Assembly: GCF_003860585.1 (NCBI RefSeq)
Contig: NZ_CP034159.1
Location: forward strand, 434,001-498,000
Origin: Kaistella carnis
GTDB taxonomy: Bacteria; Bacteroidota; Bacteroidia; Flavobacteriales; Weeksellaceae
Length of the DNA stretch: 64,000 bases
Direction of reading: 5' to 3'
Under the pieces are notes generated by a model. The model was not told where the DNA came from and did not search any database. It was given only the letters and a program-made list of their open reading frames with translations. Shown here piece after piece: positions 1 through 7,613 of this stretch. Position numbers and translations under genes: made by a program. Within the stretch, counting starts at the first letter, position 1; the number at the start of each line of letters is the position of its first letter.

Positions 1-2
1 CG

Positions 3-590
3 CACCCGTTTCCGGATTTGGTGGCGAGGTTTCAAAGTGTTATTTCGGAAGAGATAAAATGGCAGTTAAAGGAAAAGATCGGACGGGAAAATCCAGATGT
101 TGTTATTGCCTGTGTTGGTGGTGGAAGTAATGCTGCCGGAACATTCTATCATTTTGTAGATGAACCGAGTGTGAAGATTATCGCTGCCGAAGCGGGAGGT
201 TTTGGTTTGGATTCTGGTAAATCTGCGGCGACGACTTTTCTGGGAACGTTAGGAGTTTTGCACGGCAGTAAAAGTTTGGTGATGCAAACTGAAGATGGAC
301 AAGTCATCGAACCGCATTCTATTTCTGCCGGACTCGATTATCCTGGAATTGGACCTTTTCATGCGAATTTAGCCACCGGAAAAAGAGCGGAATTTTTCAG
401 TATTACTGATGATGAAGCATTGAAATCTGCTTTTGAATTAACGCAAATAGAAGGAATTATTCCGGCTTTGGAATCTGCGCATGCTTTGGCAGTTTTGGAA
501 AAGAAAAGTTTTGGAAAAGACGAAGTTGTAGTGATTTGTTTGAGTGGAAGAGGCGATAAGGATATGGAAACGTATCTTTCAAAATTATAA
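3..590 (+). CDS. trpB: Tryptophan synthase beta chain, C-terminal part
   Basis: This is the 3' end of a gene that begins before the window; the frame is open from base 3, reading HPFPDLVARF. The beta subunit condenses indole with L-serine on pyridoxal phosphate in the last step of tryptophan synthesis. The glycine-rich GGGSNA motif, which binds the PLP phosphate in TrpB, is visible about 40 residues into the fragment, followed by the usual EGIIPALESAHA stretch. About 195 codons are present, roughly half of a normal TrpB. trpA follows after 48 bases in the same direction, so the two are one operon and their products form the alpha-beta complex. A TTG at base 18 is an internal leucine codon, not a start. 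Confidence 0.97.
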   Translation, partial: HPFPDLVARFQSVISEEIKWQLKEKIGRENPDVVIACVGGGSNAAGTFYHFVDEPSVKIIAAEAGGFGLDSGKSAATTFLGTLGVLHGSKSLVMQTEDGQVIEPHSISAGLDYPGIGPFHANLATGKRAEFFSITDDEALKSAFELTQIEGIIPALESAHALAVLEKKSFGKDEVVVICLSGRGDKDMETYLSKL

Positions 591-638
591 ATTTTAGATT
601 TTAAATTATAAATGAATTTATCTCAAATTGAATAGAAA

Positions 639-1376
639 ATGAAAAAGAAACTCAATATATATTTTACAGCGGGAATTCCCCAATTGAAAGACACGACTGA
701 AATTTTAAAACTAATCCAGCATTCCGGTGCAGATTATATCGAAATTGGAATGCCGTACTCTGACCCGGTTGCTGATGGACCTGTGATTCAGAAAGCACAT
801 GAAATCGCGTTGAAGAACGGAATGACCATCGCAGAACTTTTTGGTCAATTGAAATCGGTGAAATCAGAAATGAATATTCCGATTATTTTGATGGGATATA
901 TTAATCCGGTTTTAAGTTTTGGATTTGAAGAATTCTGTAAAGAATGTAAAGAGTCTGGAGTTTCAGGATTGATTATTCCGGATTTGCCACCAGTCGAATT
1001 TGAGAAAAACTACCGATCCATTTTAGAAAAATACAATCTGAATTTTATCTTTTTGGTGACGCCGGAAACTTCGGATGAAAGAATTAAATATTTGGATTCT
1101 TTAAGTTCCGGATTTTTATATGCGGTCTCAAGTTCTTCTACCACAGGAAATGATGCAAAAGAAATCAACAATGAAGAATACCTGAATAGACTGGCGAATT
1201 TAGGTTTGAAAAATCCAGTGATGATTGGGTTTGGAATTAAAAATAAATCTGATTTTGATAAGGTTACCGAAAAAGCAGATGGCGGAATTATCGGGACGGC
1301 TTTCGTGAATATTTTGCTTAATAATGATGACTGGACAAAAAATGGAGAAGATTTTATTCGTAGCATAATAAATTAA
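639..1376 (+). CDS. trpA: Tryptophan synthase alpha chain
   Basis: The alpha subunit cleaves indole-3-glycerol phosphate to indole and glyceraldehyde 3-phosphate and channels indole to TrpB. The 245-residue TIM-barrel protein has the family's usual length. It carries the catalytic glutamate in YIEIGMPYSDPVADGPVIQ and the aspartate in GLIIPDLPP, and ends with the phosphate-binding GFGIKN and GTAFV segments. It lies 48 bases behind trpB and looks like the last gene of the trp operon, because a separate -7 promoter element begins a few bases after its stop codon. Confidence 0.97.
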   Translation: MKKKLNIYFTAGIPQLKDTTEILKLIQHSGADYIEIGMPYSDPVADGPVIQKAHEIALKNGMTIAELFGQLKSVKSEMNIPIILMGYINPVLSFGFEEFCKECKESGVSGLIIPDLPPVEFEKNYRSILEKYNLNFIFLVTPETSDERIKYLDSLSSGFLYAVSSSSTTGNDAKEINNEEYLNRLANLGLKNPVMIGFGIKNKSDFDKVTEKADGGIIGTAFVNILLNNDDWTKNGEDFIRSIIN

Positions 1377-1381
1377 TTTTA

Positions 1382-1389
1382 TAAATTTG
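1382..1389 (+). promoter_or_regulatory. -7 element for lipB, long leader
   Basis: TAAATTTG fits the Bacteroidota -7 consensus TAnnTTTG and sits right after the trpA stop. The lipB start is about 195 bases downstream, which would give lipB an unusually long 5' leader containing a GC-rich hairpin repeat. Confidence 0.5.
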
Positions 1390-1440
1390 CCCAGGAAAAA
1401 ATCGAGGAAACTTCTTTTTTTAAATAAAGTTGAAAAGAGG

Positions 1441-1568
1441 CGGAATCTCGCAATAGGGATAGAAGTGTAAATCCCGGAGTAGAGGCGCGAGCGAAGCGAG
1501 CGCCGAAACGAGGAATTGCAACGGATAGCCCGACCCAAGCGGCTGGAAAAGCGTCGGAGAGGGGATTG
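1441..1568 (+). repeat. GC-rich structured intergenic repeat
   Basis: This stretch is clearly richer in GC than the surrounding DNA and does not look coding. It contains the inverted repeat GGCGC (1484-1488) / GCGCC (1500-1504) around GAGCGAAGCGA, and a second GC-rich segment up to a run of As before lipB. It resembles dispersed non-coding repeats of Chryseobacterium-type genomes. It shares some wording (a 'ttgc/cggatagcccg' segment) with the repeat family at 4789, 17076, 54509 and 54996, but I could not align it well to those. Confidence 0.5.
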
Positions 1569-1587
1569 CCCAAAAAAGTAAAATAAA

Positions 1588-2310
1588 ATGACAAGCACAC
1601 AGAACAGAACTTTGCAGTTTCAGGAATTGGGGTTGATGGATTATGAACCGGCTTTTGAATTTCAGGAGAAATTGATGAAGGAAATCATCGATTTGAAATT
1701 GGCAAATCGCAACCGAACTGACGATGAACAGGTAGAAACTCCGAATTATTTATTGTTTGTGGAGCATCCGCATGTTTACACGATTGGGAAATCCGGGGAC
1801 GAGCATAATATGCTGGCGAATGCGAGAAAGTTGGAAGAAATTAATGCGACTTATGTGAAAACTAATCGCGGTGGAGATATTACGTATCACGGTTTTGGGC
1901 AGATTGTGGGATATCCGATTTTGGATTTGGATAATTTTAAATCTGACATTCATCTTTATATGCGAAATTTGGAGGAAGTGATTATTCGCACGATTGCTGA
2001 ATATGGTTTGAAAGGCGAAAGAAGTGAAGGAGAAACGGGAGTTTGGCTGGACGTTGGAAAACCTTACGCAAGAAAAATTTGTGCGATGGGCGTGAAAACG
2101 TCGAAATGGGTGACCATGCACGGTTTGGCTCTGAATGTGAATACGGATTTACGCTATTTTGAATATATTATTGCGTGCGGAATTAAAGATAAAGGCGTGA
2201 CTTCTTTGCAAAGAGAATTAGAACGAGAATTCTCTGAAGAAGAAATGGCTGAAGTTAAAGAGAAAATTAAAAAACATTTCTGTGACGTTTTTGAAGCGCA
2301 GATTGTCTAG
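1588..2310 (+). CDS. lipB: Octanoyl-[acyl-carrier-protein]:protein N-octanoyltransferase
   Basis: LipB moves octanoate from acyl carrier protein to lipoyl domains, the first step of lipoate attachment; the E2 subunit encoded at 3378 is a likely substrate. The 240-residue protein has the substrate motif RGGDITYHG (residues 94-102), the conserved lysine of ARKICAMGVK (163) and the acyl-accepting cysteine in ACGI (197). The first 15 residues or so are variable, as is usual for the family. It is preceded by a GC-rich repeat leader rather than by an operon partner. Confidence 0.95.
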   Translation: MTSTQNRTLQFQELGLMDYEPAFEFQEKLMKEIIDLKLANRNRTDDEQVETPNYLLFVEHPHVYTIGKSGDEHNMLANARKLEEINATYVKTNRGGDITYHGFGQIVGYPILDLDNFKSDIHLYMRNLEEVIIRTIAEYGLKGERSEGETGVWLDVGKPYARKICAMGVKTSKWVTMHGLALNVNTDLRYFEYIIACGIKDKGVTSLQRELEREFSEEEMAEVKEKIKKHFCDVFEAQIV

Positions 2311-2333
2311 TGTCTAAAAAGTTTTTTACTTTT

Positions 2334-2951
2334 CTATTTCAATTCTTTATACAATTCCACTTTTTCGAAAGTCTTCATTTTCTGATTTTCTATTTTATCA
2401 GATATTAAAATCCCAGAAAGATGATCGATTTCGTGCTGCAAAATAACTGCTGTAAATCCTTCCACGATTTCAGTGTGTTTCTTTCCATTTAAATCAAAAT
2501 ATTCTAACTGAATCACTTGGCTTCTGTAAAAGTAATCTCTGAAAACCTCAATGGATAAATCACCTTCCGGACCTAAATTTAAAACTTCTGAACGCCAAAG
2601 AATTTTCGGATTGATAAAATATTCCAAAGGTTTTCCTTCTTTATCAAATCGTTTTGCCCAAATAATATTCCGGTTGATTCCAACTTGTGGTGCTGCGATT
2701 CCGACACCGCTTCCCGTAGAAAGAAGGGCAAGTTTCATTCGGTTGACTAGAATCTTTGTGTATTGATCTTTTGGATTTGCATCCATCGATTGATCAAGTA
2801 AAACCCGATGCTGCAAGGAATCAGATGTTTGAAAAATAGGCAAGGCTGAATCGATATTCCCTTCCGTAATTCTTGAAATTTCTGATTTTGTATATTTTTG
2901 AGAAAAGGCAAAAACAGAAAATAAGACCAATAATAAGGAAACTTTCTTCAT
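2334..2951 (-). CDS. Exported peptide-deformylase-like protein with altered metal ligand
   Basis: Peptide deformylases remove formyl from the N-terminal methionine of nascent proteins. This 205-residue homologue begins with a signal peptide (MKKVSLLLVLFSVFAFSQ), so it should act outside the cytoplasm, where ribosomal products are not expected. Motif 1 (GVGIAAPQ, 83-89) and the zinc-binding helix HEIDH (173-177) are intact. Motif 2, normally EGCLS, reads EGDLS, so the cysteine metal ligand is aspartate at residue 131. The gene lies 3 bases downstream of the ABM-domain gene on the same strand and is probably cotranscribed. Its activity and substrate are unknown. It is not the essential cytoplasmic Def enzyme. 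Confidence 0.85.
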   Translation of the reverse strand: MKKVSLLLVLFSVFAFSQKYTKSEISRITEGNIDSALPIFQTSDSLQHRVLLDQSMDANPKDQYTKILVNRMKLALLSTGSGVGIAAPQVGINRNIIWAKRFDKEGKPLEYFINPKILWRSEVLNLGPEGDLSIEVFRDYFYRSQVIQLEYFDLNGKKHTEIVEGFTAVILQHEIDHLSGILISDKIENQKMKTFEKVELYKELK

Positions 2952-2954
2952 GAT

Positions 2955-3248
2955 TTAGAAAGTTTTGTATCCTTTATAAACCTGTGCTGATTTCTCCAAC
3001 ATCGATGCCGATTGATTTCTGAAATTCATCAAATGATCTGTACCATTGTGTTGATGGTGATGTTCCTCACTTTCCCAAAGTTCAATAATAAAGAAAACGC
3101 CTTTGTTGGTATTGTCTTCGATTAAGTCGTAATGTAAACAACCTTCTTCTTTTCGGGTTTCGAAAACTAATTTTTTCAGTAATTCCAGAGCGTCCATCAA
3201 ATCACTTTCTTTGAATTGGAATAAGGCTACGATATGTAAGTTTTTCAT
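2955..3248 (-). CDS. Antibiotic-biosynthesis-monooxygenase (ABM) domain protein
   Basis: A 97-residue single-domain protein of the dimeric ferredoxin-like ABM/YgiN family, recognised by the pattern 'F....A.ELLKKLV..TRKEEGCLHYDL' followed by an ELWES segment and a histidine-rich stretch (EEHHHQHNGTDH). Members include quinol monooxygenases and heme-degrading enzymes, but many have no known activity, and nothing here fixes the substrate. It is divergent from the E2 gene at 3378 and heads a short operon with the deformylase-like gene. Confidence 0.8.
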   Translation of the reverse strand: MKNLHIVALFQFKESDLMDALELLKKLVFETRKEEGCLHYDLIEDNTNKGVFFIIELWESEEHHHQHNGTDHLMNFRNQSASMLEKSAQVYKGYKTF

Positions 3249-3351
3249 TAAGATAAATATTTAGACAAATGTAAAAATAGAAAACTTAATTATTGAAATA
3301 AAATCAAAAAAATGCCCTAAAAATTCATTTTTTCCTAATGGGAAAATTTTT

Positions 3352-3359
3352 TATCTTTG
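3352..3359 (+). promoter_or_regulatory. -7 element of the E2 gene promoter
   Basis: TATCTTTG matches TAnnTTTG and lies 18 bases before the E2 start codon, the spacing expected for a short leader. Confidence 0.6.
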
Positions 3360-3377
3360 TGAAAATCGAAATATAAA

Positions 3378-4721
3378 ATGGCAGAATATAAATTACTACT
3401 TCCATCGATGGGAGAGGGCGTGATGGAAGCGACGATTATCAGTTGGATGTTCAATGAAGGAGATTCCGTAAAGGAAGATGACTCCGTTGTAGAAATTGCA
3501 ACCGACAAAGTTGATTCCGATGTTCCGACTCCAGTTTCGGGGAAAATTATTAAAATCCTGAAACAGAAAGATGAAGTTGCAAAAATTGGCGAAGCAATCG
3601 CAATTTTAGAAGTTGCCGGCGCTGGTGATGCAGTGGCTGATCAACCTCAAGAACCAAAATCGGCGGAAGAAGTGAAAACTGAAATTCCAAATGTAGATTC
3701 CGACGTTGTAAAAGGTTTGGAAGCAGCCATGGAAAGCGCAAAAGTTTCTACCGGTTTCGAAGGTTCTGATTTATACTTATCACCGTTAGTAAAATCAATC
3801 GCACAAAACGAAAAAATTTCTGACGCTGAATTGCAATCCATTAAAGGGAGCGGTTTAGACGGAAGAATTACCAAAGAAGATATATTATCATTCGTTGCAA
3901 ACAGAACTGCTCCTGCAGCGCCGCAAGCGGTTTCTACGCCTTCAGTTGCAGCAACTCCAAGTCCGGCTCCACAAGCAGCGGCTCCAGTTTCTGCACCAAT
4001 GAAATTAAATGAGGGTGACGAAGTTATCCAAATGGACAGAGTTCGAAAAATCATCGCTGATGCCATGGTGAACTCCAAAAGAACATCTCCACACGTAACT
4101 TCTTTCATCGAAACCGATGTTACGAATGTCGTAAAATGGAGAACGAAACATAAAGACTTATTCGAAAAGAGAGAAGGTGAAAAATTAACGTACATGCCGA
4201 TTTTCGTAAAAGCAATTGTAAAAGCGATTCAGGATTTCCCGATGATCAACGTTTCTGTAGATGGCGATAAAATCATCAAAAAGAAAAATATCAATATCGG
4301 AATGGCAACGGCACTTCCAGACGGAAATTTGATCGTTCCTGTTATTAAAAATGCCGATCAACTTTCCCTTTCAGGTTTAGCAAAAGCAATCAACGATTTA
4401 GCACACAGAGCTAGAAATAAAAAATTGAGACCGGAAGATACGCAAGGTGCAACTTATACGATTTCCAACGTTGGAGGCTTCGGAAACCTAATGGGTACGC
4501 CGATTATTCCACAACCTCAAGTTGCGATTCTGGCTGTTGGCGCGATTGTTAAAAAACCTGCAGTTTTAGAAACCAAAGATGGCGATGTAATTGCGATCCG
4601 TAATTTAATGTTCATGTCACATTCTTACGATCACCGTGTAGTAGACGGTTCTTTGGGTGGAATGTTCCTGAAACATGTTCACGATTATCTTCAAAACTGG
4701 GATATGAATACTGAAATTTAA
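3378..4721 (+). CDS. 2-oxoacid dehydrogenase E2 (dihydrolipoamide acyltransferase)
   Basis: Core acyltransferase of a 2-oxoacid dehydrogenase complex, transferring the acyl group from a lipoyl arm to CoA. Domains in order: one lipoyl domain with the modified lysine in DKVDSD (K44), an Ala/Pro-rich linker, a peripheral subunit-binding domain around residues 130-175, a second Ala/Pro linker, and the catalytic domain with the C-terminal DHRVVDG motif (H419, D423). It is a single-gene unit with its own promoter and terminator and no adjacent E1 or E3. The MGEGVMEATI start of the lipoyl domain suggests a branched-chain (BCKDH) or general 2-oxoacid E2 rather than pyruvate E2; which substrate it serves cannot be settled from this sequence. 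Confidence 0.9.
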   Translation: MAEYKLLLPSMGEGVMEATIISWMFNEGDSVKEDDSVVEIATDKVDSDVPTPVSGKIIKILKQKDEVAKIGEAIAILEVAGAGDAVADQPQEPKSAEEVKTEIPNVDSDVVKGLEAAMESAKVSTGFEGSDLYLSPLVKSIAQNEKISDAELQSIKGSGLDGRITKEDILSFVANRTAPAAPQAVSTPSVAATPSPAPQAAAPVSAPMKLNEGDEVIQMDRVRKIIADAMVNSKRTSPHVTSFIETDVTNVVKWRTKHKDLFEKREGEKLTYMPIFVKAIVKAIQDFPMINVSVDGDKIIKKKNINIGMATALPDGNLIVPVIKNADQLSLSGLAKAINDLAHRARNKKLRPEDTQGATYTISNVGGFGNLMGTPIIPQPQVAILAVGAIVKKPAVLETKDGDVIAIRNLMFMSHSYDHRVVDGSLGGMFLKHVHDYLQNWDMNTEI

Positions 4722-4747
4722 TTTTCAGCAGACCAAAATATAAAAGC

Positions 4748-4779
4748 AAACCTTTGAGAATTTCTCAGAGGTTTTTTTA
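4748..4779 (+). terminator. Rho-independent terminator after the E2 gene
   Basis: Arms aacctttgaga and tctcagaggtt around a short loop, followed by a T run. Confidence 0.85.
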
Positions 4780-4788
4780 GGAGCTTAA

Positions 4789-4857
4789 TCCCGCTTTCCG
4801 CTATATCTTTTCCTCGTCGTTCCTCCTCAGAAAAGGATGTCGCTTCAATCGGGGCTA
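4789..4857 (+). repeat. Interspersed hairpin repeat, copy 1
   Basis: About 70 bp that begins TCCCGCTTTCCGCTATATC and ends CAATCGGGGCTA, with an internal stem TCTTTTC / GAAAAGGA. The same ends recur at 17076, 54509 and (inverted) 54996, with different but still complementary stems. Non-coding. Confidence 0.75.
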
Positions 4858-4897
4858 GTTACGGATGGATTTTCAACTTAAATTCTCGCAAAAACCT

Positions 4898-4905
4898 TAA
4901 CTTTG
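4898..4905 (+). promoter_or_regulatory. -7 element of the GNAT gene promoter
   Basis: TAACTTTG fits TAnnTTTG and ends 20 bases before the start codon at 4926. Confidence 0.5.
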
Positions 4906-4925
4906 ATTTCTAAAATTAAAAAGAA

Positions 4926-5396
4926 ATGTTCACTATTAGAAAAGCCACGCCCGAAGATACTCCTGTAATTTTTGATCTTATAAAAAAACTTGCCGTTTAC
5001 GAAAAAATGGAAGATGAAGTGGTGACTTCCGTAGAGGAACTTCAGGAAAATATATTCGTAAAAAAATTCGCTTACGTTATCATCGGGGAGGAAAATGGCG
5101 TTCCGGCTGGATTTGCACTTTATTTTTACAATTTTTCCACTTTTGTAGGAAAACCTGGATTGTATCTCGAAGACCTTTATGTAGAACCTGAACACCGCGG
5201 AAAAGGATATGGAAAAACTTTACTCATCGAACTGACAAAAATCGCAAAAGCAGAAAATTGCGGCAGAATGGAATGGTCGGTTCTGAACTGGAATCAGCCC
5301 GCAATTGACTTCTATGAATCACTTCATGCAAAACCTATGAATGAATGGACCGTTTACCGTTTAGATAAAAAAGGAATAACTGATTTGGCGGGATAA
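4926..5396 (+). CDS. GNAT-family N-acetyltransferase, SSAT-like
   Basis: A 156-residue acetyl-CoA-dependent N-acetyltransferase. The acetyl-CoA pyrophosphate loop reads HRGKGYGK (Q/RxxGxG/A), preceded by the beta strand LYLEDLYVEPE. The C-terminal WNQPAIDFYESLHAKPMNEW pattern is the one found in spermidine/spermine N-acetyltransferase-like (SAT1) proteins, so a polyamine, thialysine or similar amine is a reasonable substrate guess. It stands alone between a promoter element and a strong terminator. Confidence 0.85.
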   Translation: MFTIRKATPEDTPVIFDLIKKLAVYEKMEDEVVTSVEELQENIFVKKFAYVIIGEENGVPAGFALYFYNFSTFVGKPGLYLEDLYVEPEHRGKGYGKTLLIELTKIAKAENCGRMEWSVLNWNQPAIDFYESLHAKPMNEWTVYRLDKKGITDLAG

Positions 5397-5414
5397 AAAA
5401 CTTGTTATATAAAC

Positions 5415-5452
5415 AAAAAGTGTGGACTTCTAAAAAACCACACTTTTTTTAT
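5415..5452 (+). terminator. Bidirectional terminator between convergent genes
   Basis: Arms aaaaagtgtgg and ccacactttttt around a 12-base loop. A-rich on one side and T-rich on the other, it can serve both the GNAT gene and the GAF gene from the opposite strand. Confidence 0.85.
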
Positions 5453-5467
5453 TTTAATCAAATCTGA

Positions 5468-5917
5468 TTACATAATCTTTGCAACCTCGTCACAAAGCCA
5501 TTCTAACATTTCACGATCTTCATCAGTGAATGGATCTACTTTGTGAGAGTCAATATCGATTTGTCCGATATTCTGACCATCTTTCATAATCGGAACTACG
5601 ATTTCTGCTTTGGTGTCGATGGAACAACTCAAATAGTTGTCTTGCACATGAACATCCGGAACCACGAAGGTTTCATTAGAAACAGCAACCTGTCCACAAA
5701 TTCCTTTTCCGTAAGGAATAATGGTATGATCTGTCGGAGCACCAACGTAAGGTCCTAAAATCAATTCTTCTTTGTCACCGTTTTTAAAGTAAAATCCGGT
5801 CCAGTTGAAATAGGAAATTTCCTGATCAAGTAAAGCACAGATTTTTTGAAGTTTCTCTTCTGTATTATGTTTTGGGCTTTCTAAAATAATAGAAAGACGT
5901 TTTTTTATTTCTGACAT
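5468..5917 (-). CDS. GAF-domain protein, free methionine-(R)-sulfoxide reductase-like
   Basis: A 149-residue single GAF domain with the fRMsr signature: WTGFYF, LILGPYVG, GKGICGQVA, VPDVHVQDNYLSC, AEIVVPI, IGQIDIDS. fRMsr enzymes reduce free L-methionine-R-sulfoxide using cysteines. Two of the three family cysteines are present (C74 in GICG and C98 in LSCS), but the first, usually just before the loop strand, is aspartate (D63). The two retained correspond to the cysteines I recall as catalytic and resolving, so activity is plausible. It is 12 bases behind the 5930-7366 gene and probably cotranscribed with it. Confidence 0.85.
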   Translation of the reverse strand: MSEIKKRLSIILESPKHNTEEKLQKICALLDQEISYFNWTGFYFKNGDKEELILGPYVGAPTDHTIIPYGKGICGQVAVSNETFVVPDVHVQDNYLSCSIDTKAEIVVPIMKDGQNIGQIDIDSHKVDPFTDEDREMLEWLCDEVAKIM

Positions 5918-5929
5918 TTTATGGTTTTA

Positions 5930-7366
5930 TTAAATAAATTCTTTAAGTATGAGTTCCTCTTTATAACCGAACATTCCTCGCTCTTTAATCAAATCTGCCA
6001 CACCTTCCGGAACTTCTTTCTCCCAGCCTGAGATATGATTAGCGATTTTTTCTAAAATAATTCTGGAGTAAATTTCAGAATAATCGGGATTGTAATTTTC
6101 AATGTCCACAATACGTTTGTTGAGCTTAAAATATTTGTACAACTCTTTTAAGCTGTCGCTGACTTTCAGATTATTAGAAGTTAATAACTCATGGGTTTCC
6201 GGGTCTTTATATGGGTATAGATAGACGCGCATATCCTGTCTGAAGAATTTACCAAAAGCTTCCAGGATTCCCCCGGATAAGTTTTTATAGTAATCCTCAT
6301 CAAAAACATCCAATAGATTATTGACGCCCATTGCGACTCCAATTTTTCCGCTTGTATAAGGCGCAAAGTAGTCGATAAGTCTATAGTATTCGGAGAAATT
6401 AGAGATAATTACGGTATAGCCTAATTTACCTAAAACGTCAACGCGATCCAGAAAATCACGTTCATCAATGTCTCCGGAAGCCCGTAAGTTTGAGATGGTA
6501 ATTTCAAATAGAACTTCGGTTTCATCTTCGCTGCAACCCCAATCTTTCTTGAACATTTCCAAACCTTTCTCGAACATGTCAATATTGACCAAAGTTACAG
6601 GACGAAAACTTCCACGAACAGCGAAAATATTTTTTTTATACAAAATATCTGCAGGCAGCATGTTGTTTCCTTCCGCATTGAAGATGACGGCATCGGTCAT
6701 TCCACTTTTTACCAACTGAAGACTCATCAATCTGTTGTCTACATAGCAAAAAGCCGGACCGCTGAAATCAATCATATCGATCTCTACATTGTCTTTTGAA
6801 ATATCATCGAAAAGAGAATTGATCATCTTTCGAGGATTGTCTGCATAATTAAACGCGCCGTAGATCAAGTTCACGCCAAGACCACCTAAAGTTTCCTGTT
6901 GAAGTGTTGCGTCATTTTCCTTAAATTTTACATGGAGTACAATTTCGTTGTAATCATCTTTTTCGTCCAATTGAAATCTTAAACCGACCCAACCGTGACC
7001 TTTCATCGTTTTATCGAAATTGATGGTCGTTACGGTATTTGCGTAGGAAAAAAACTTTCTACCCGGACAATTTTCCCGAGAAACCCGTTCTTCAATTAAA
7101 GAAACTTCGTACCGAAGCATTTTGCGAAGTCGGTTTTGGGTCACATATCTGTTTCGCGCCTCCTTTCCGTAGATGGCGTCACTAAAATCTTTATCGTAAG
7201 CAGACATTGCCTTTGCAATCGTTTGAGAGGCACCACCCGCTCTGAAAAAATGACGAACGGTTTCCTGACCCGCACCTATTTCGGCAAATGTTCCGTAAAT
7301 ATTTTGGTCTAAATTGATCGCTAAAGCTTTCTGCTTAGGAGTTAATTTCTGATGAATCACTGGCAA
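5930..7366 (-). CDS. Conserved Bacteroidota protein of unknown function (478 aa)
   Basis: I recognise this as a family widespread in flavobacteria (QKLTPKQKALAINLD near the N-terminus, then FAEIGAGQETVRHFFRAGGAS) but know no established function. Database names for relatives, such as nicotinate-nucleotide adenylyltransferase or TonB receptor, are not supported by any motif I see. There is no signal peptide or membrane segment, so the protein should be cytosolic. The middle has a GGLGVNLIYGAFNY segment and the C-terminal third has YLYPYKDPETHEL. No in-frame ATG precedes the conserved region: the start is a TTG (7366-7364) or the GTG two codons later. The fRMsr-like gene follows after 12 bases. 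Confidence 0.85.
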   Translation of the reverse strand: MPVIHQKLTPKQKALAINLDQNIYGTFAEIGAGQETVRHFFRAGGASQTIAKAMSAYDKDFSDAIYGKEARNRYVTQNRLRKMLRYEVSLIEERVSRENCPGRKFFSYANTVTTINFDKTMKGHGWVGLRFQLDEKDDYNEIVLHVKFKENDATLQQETLGGLGVNLIYGAFNYADNPRKMINSLFDDISKDNVEIDMIDFSGPAFCYVDNRLMSLQLVKSGMTDAVIFNAEGNNMLPADILYKKNIFAVRGSFRPVTLVNIDMFEKGLEMFKKDWGCSEDETEVLFEITISNLRASGDIDERDFLDRVDVLGKLGYTVIISNFSEYYRLIDYFAPYTSGKIGVAMGVNNLLDVFDEDYYKNLSGGILEAFGKFFRQDMRVYLYPYKDPETHELLTSNNLKVSDSLKELYKYFKLNKRIVDIENYNPDYSEIYSRIILEKIANHISGWEKEVPEGVADLIKERGMFGYKEELILKEFI

Positions 7367-7572
7367 GGCTAATTTTTTGGTAAAAATACAAATTATTCAA
7401 GTAATAATTCTAATTTTCACTCAAATGCTTATAAAGAGAGCCAATTTTATCGTTCTGGAAATGGGAAAATCTTTGGTAAATGAATTTGAACGCCTATTAA
7501 TTGTTTTTGCATTCAGCGGGTCTGATAGTTGCGAGGTTTGTATATAAGAAACTGGAAAAGATACATAATCAC

Positions 7573-7580
7573 TATTTTTG
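7573..7580 (+). promoter_or_regulatory. -7 element of the MBL hydrolase promoter; decides its start
   Basis: TATTTTTG matches TAnnTTTG. It covers the upstream TTG at 7578, so that codon cannot be the start and the ATG at 7614 is preferred. Confidence 0.6.
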
Positions 7581-7613
7581 TATTTTTACCAAAATCAAAT
7601 TGACCTCAAAAAA

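Noticed and set aside
1200..1600. Minus-strand open frames over the end of trpA and the lipB leader
   Set aside because: They are antisense to trpA and to a GC-rich repeat and have no recognisable protein features.
7578..7613. Longer start of the MBL hydrolase at a TTG
   Set aside because: The TTG lies inside the promoter -7 element and the extra residues are not typical of the family; ATG at 7614 is used.
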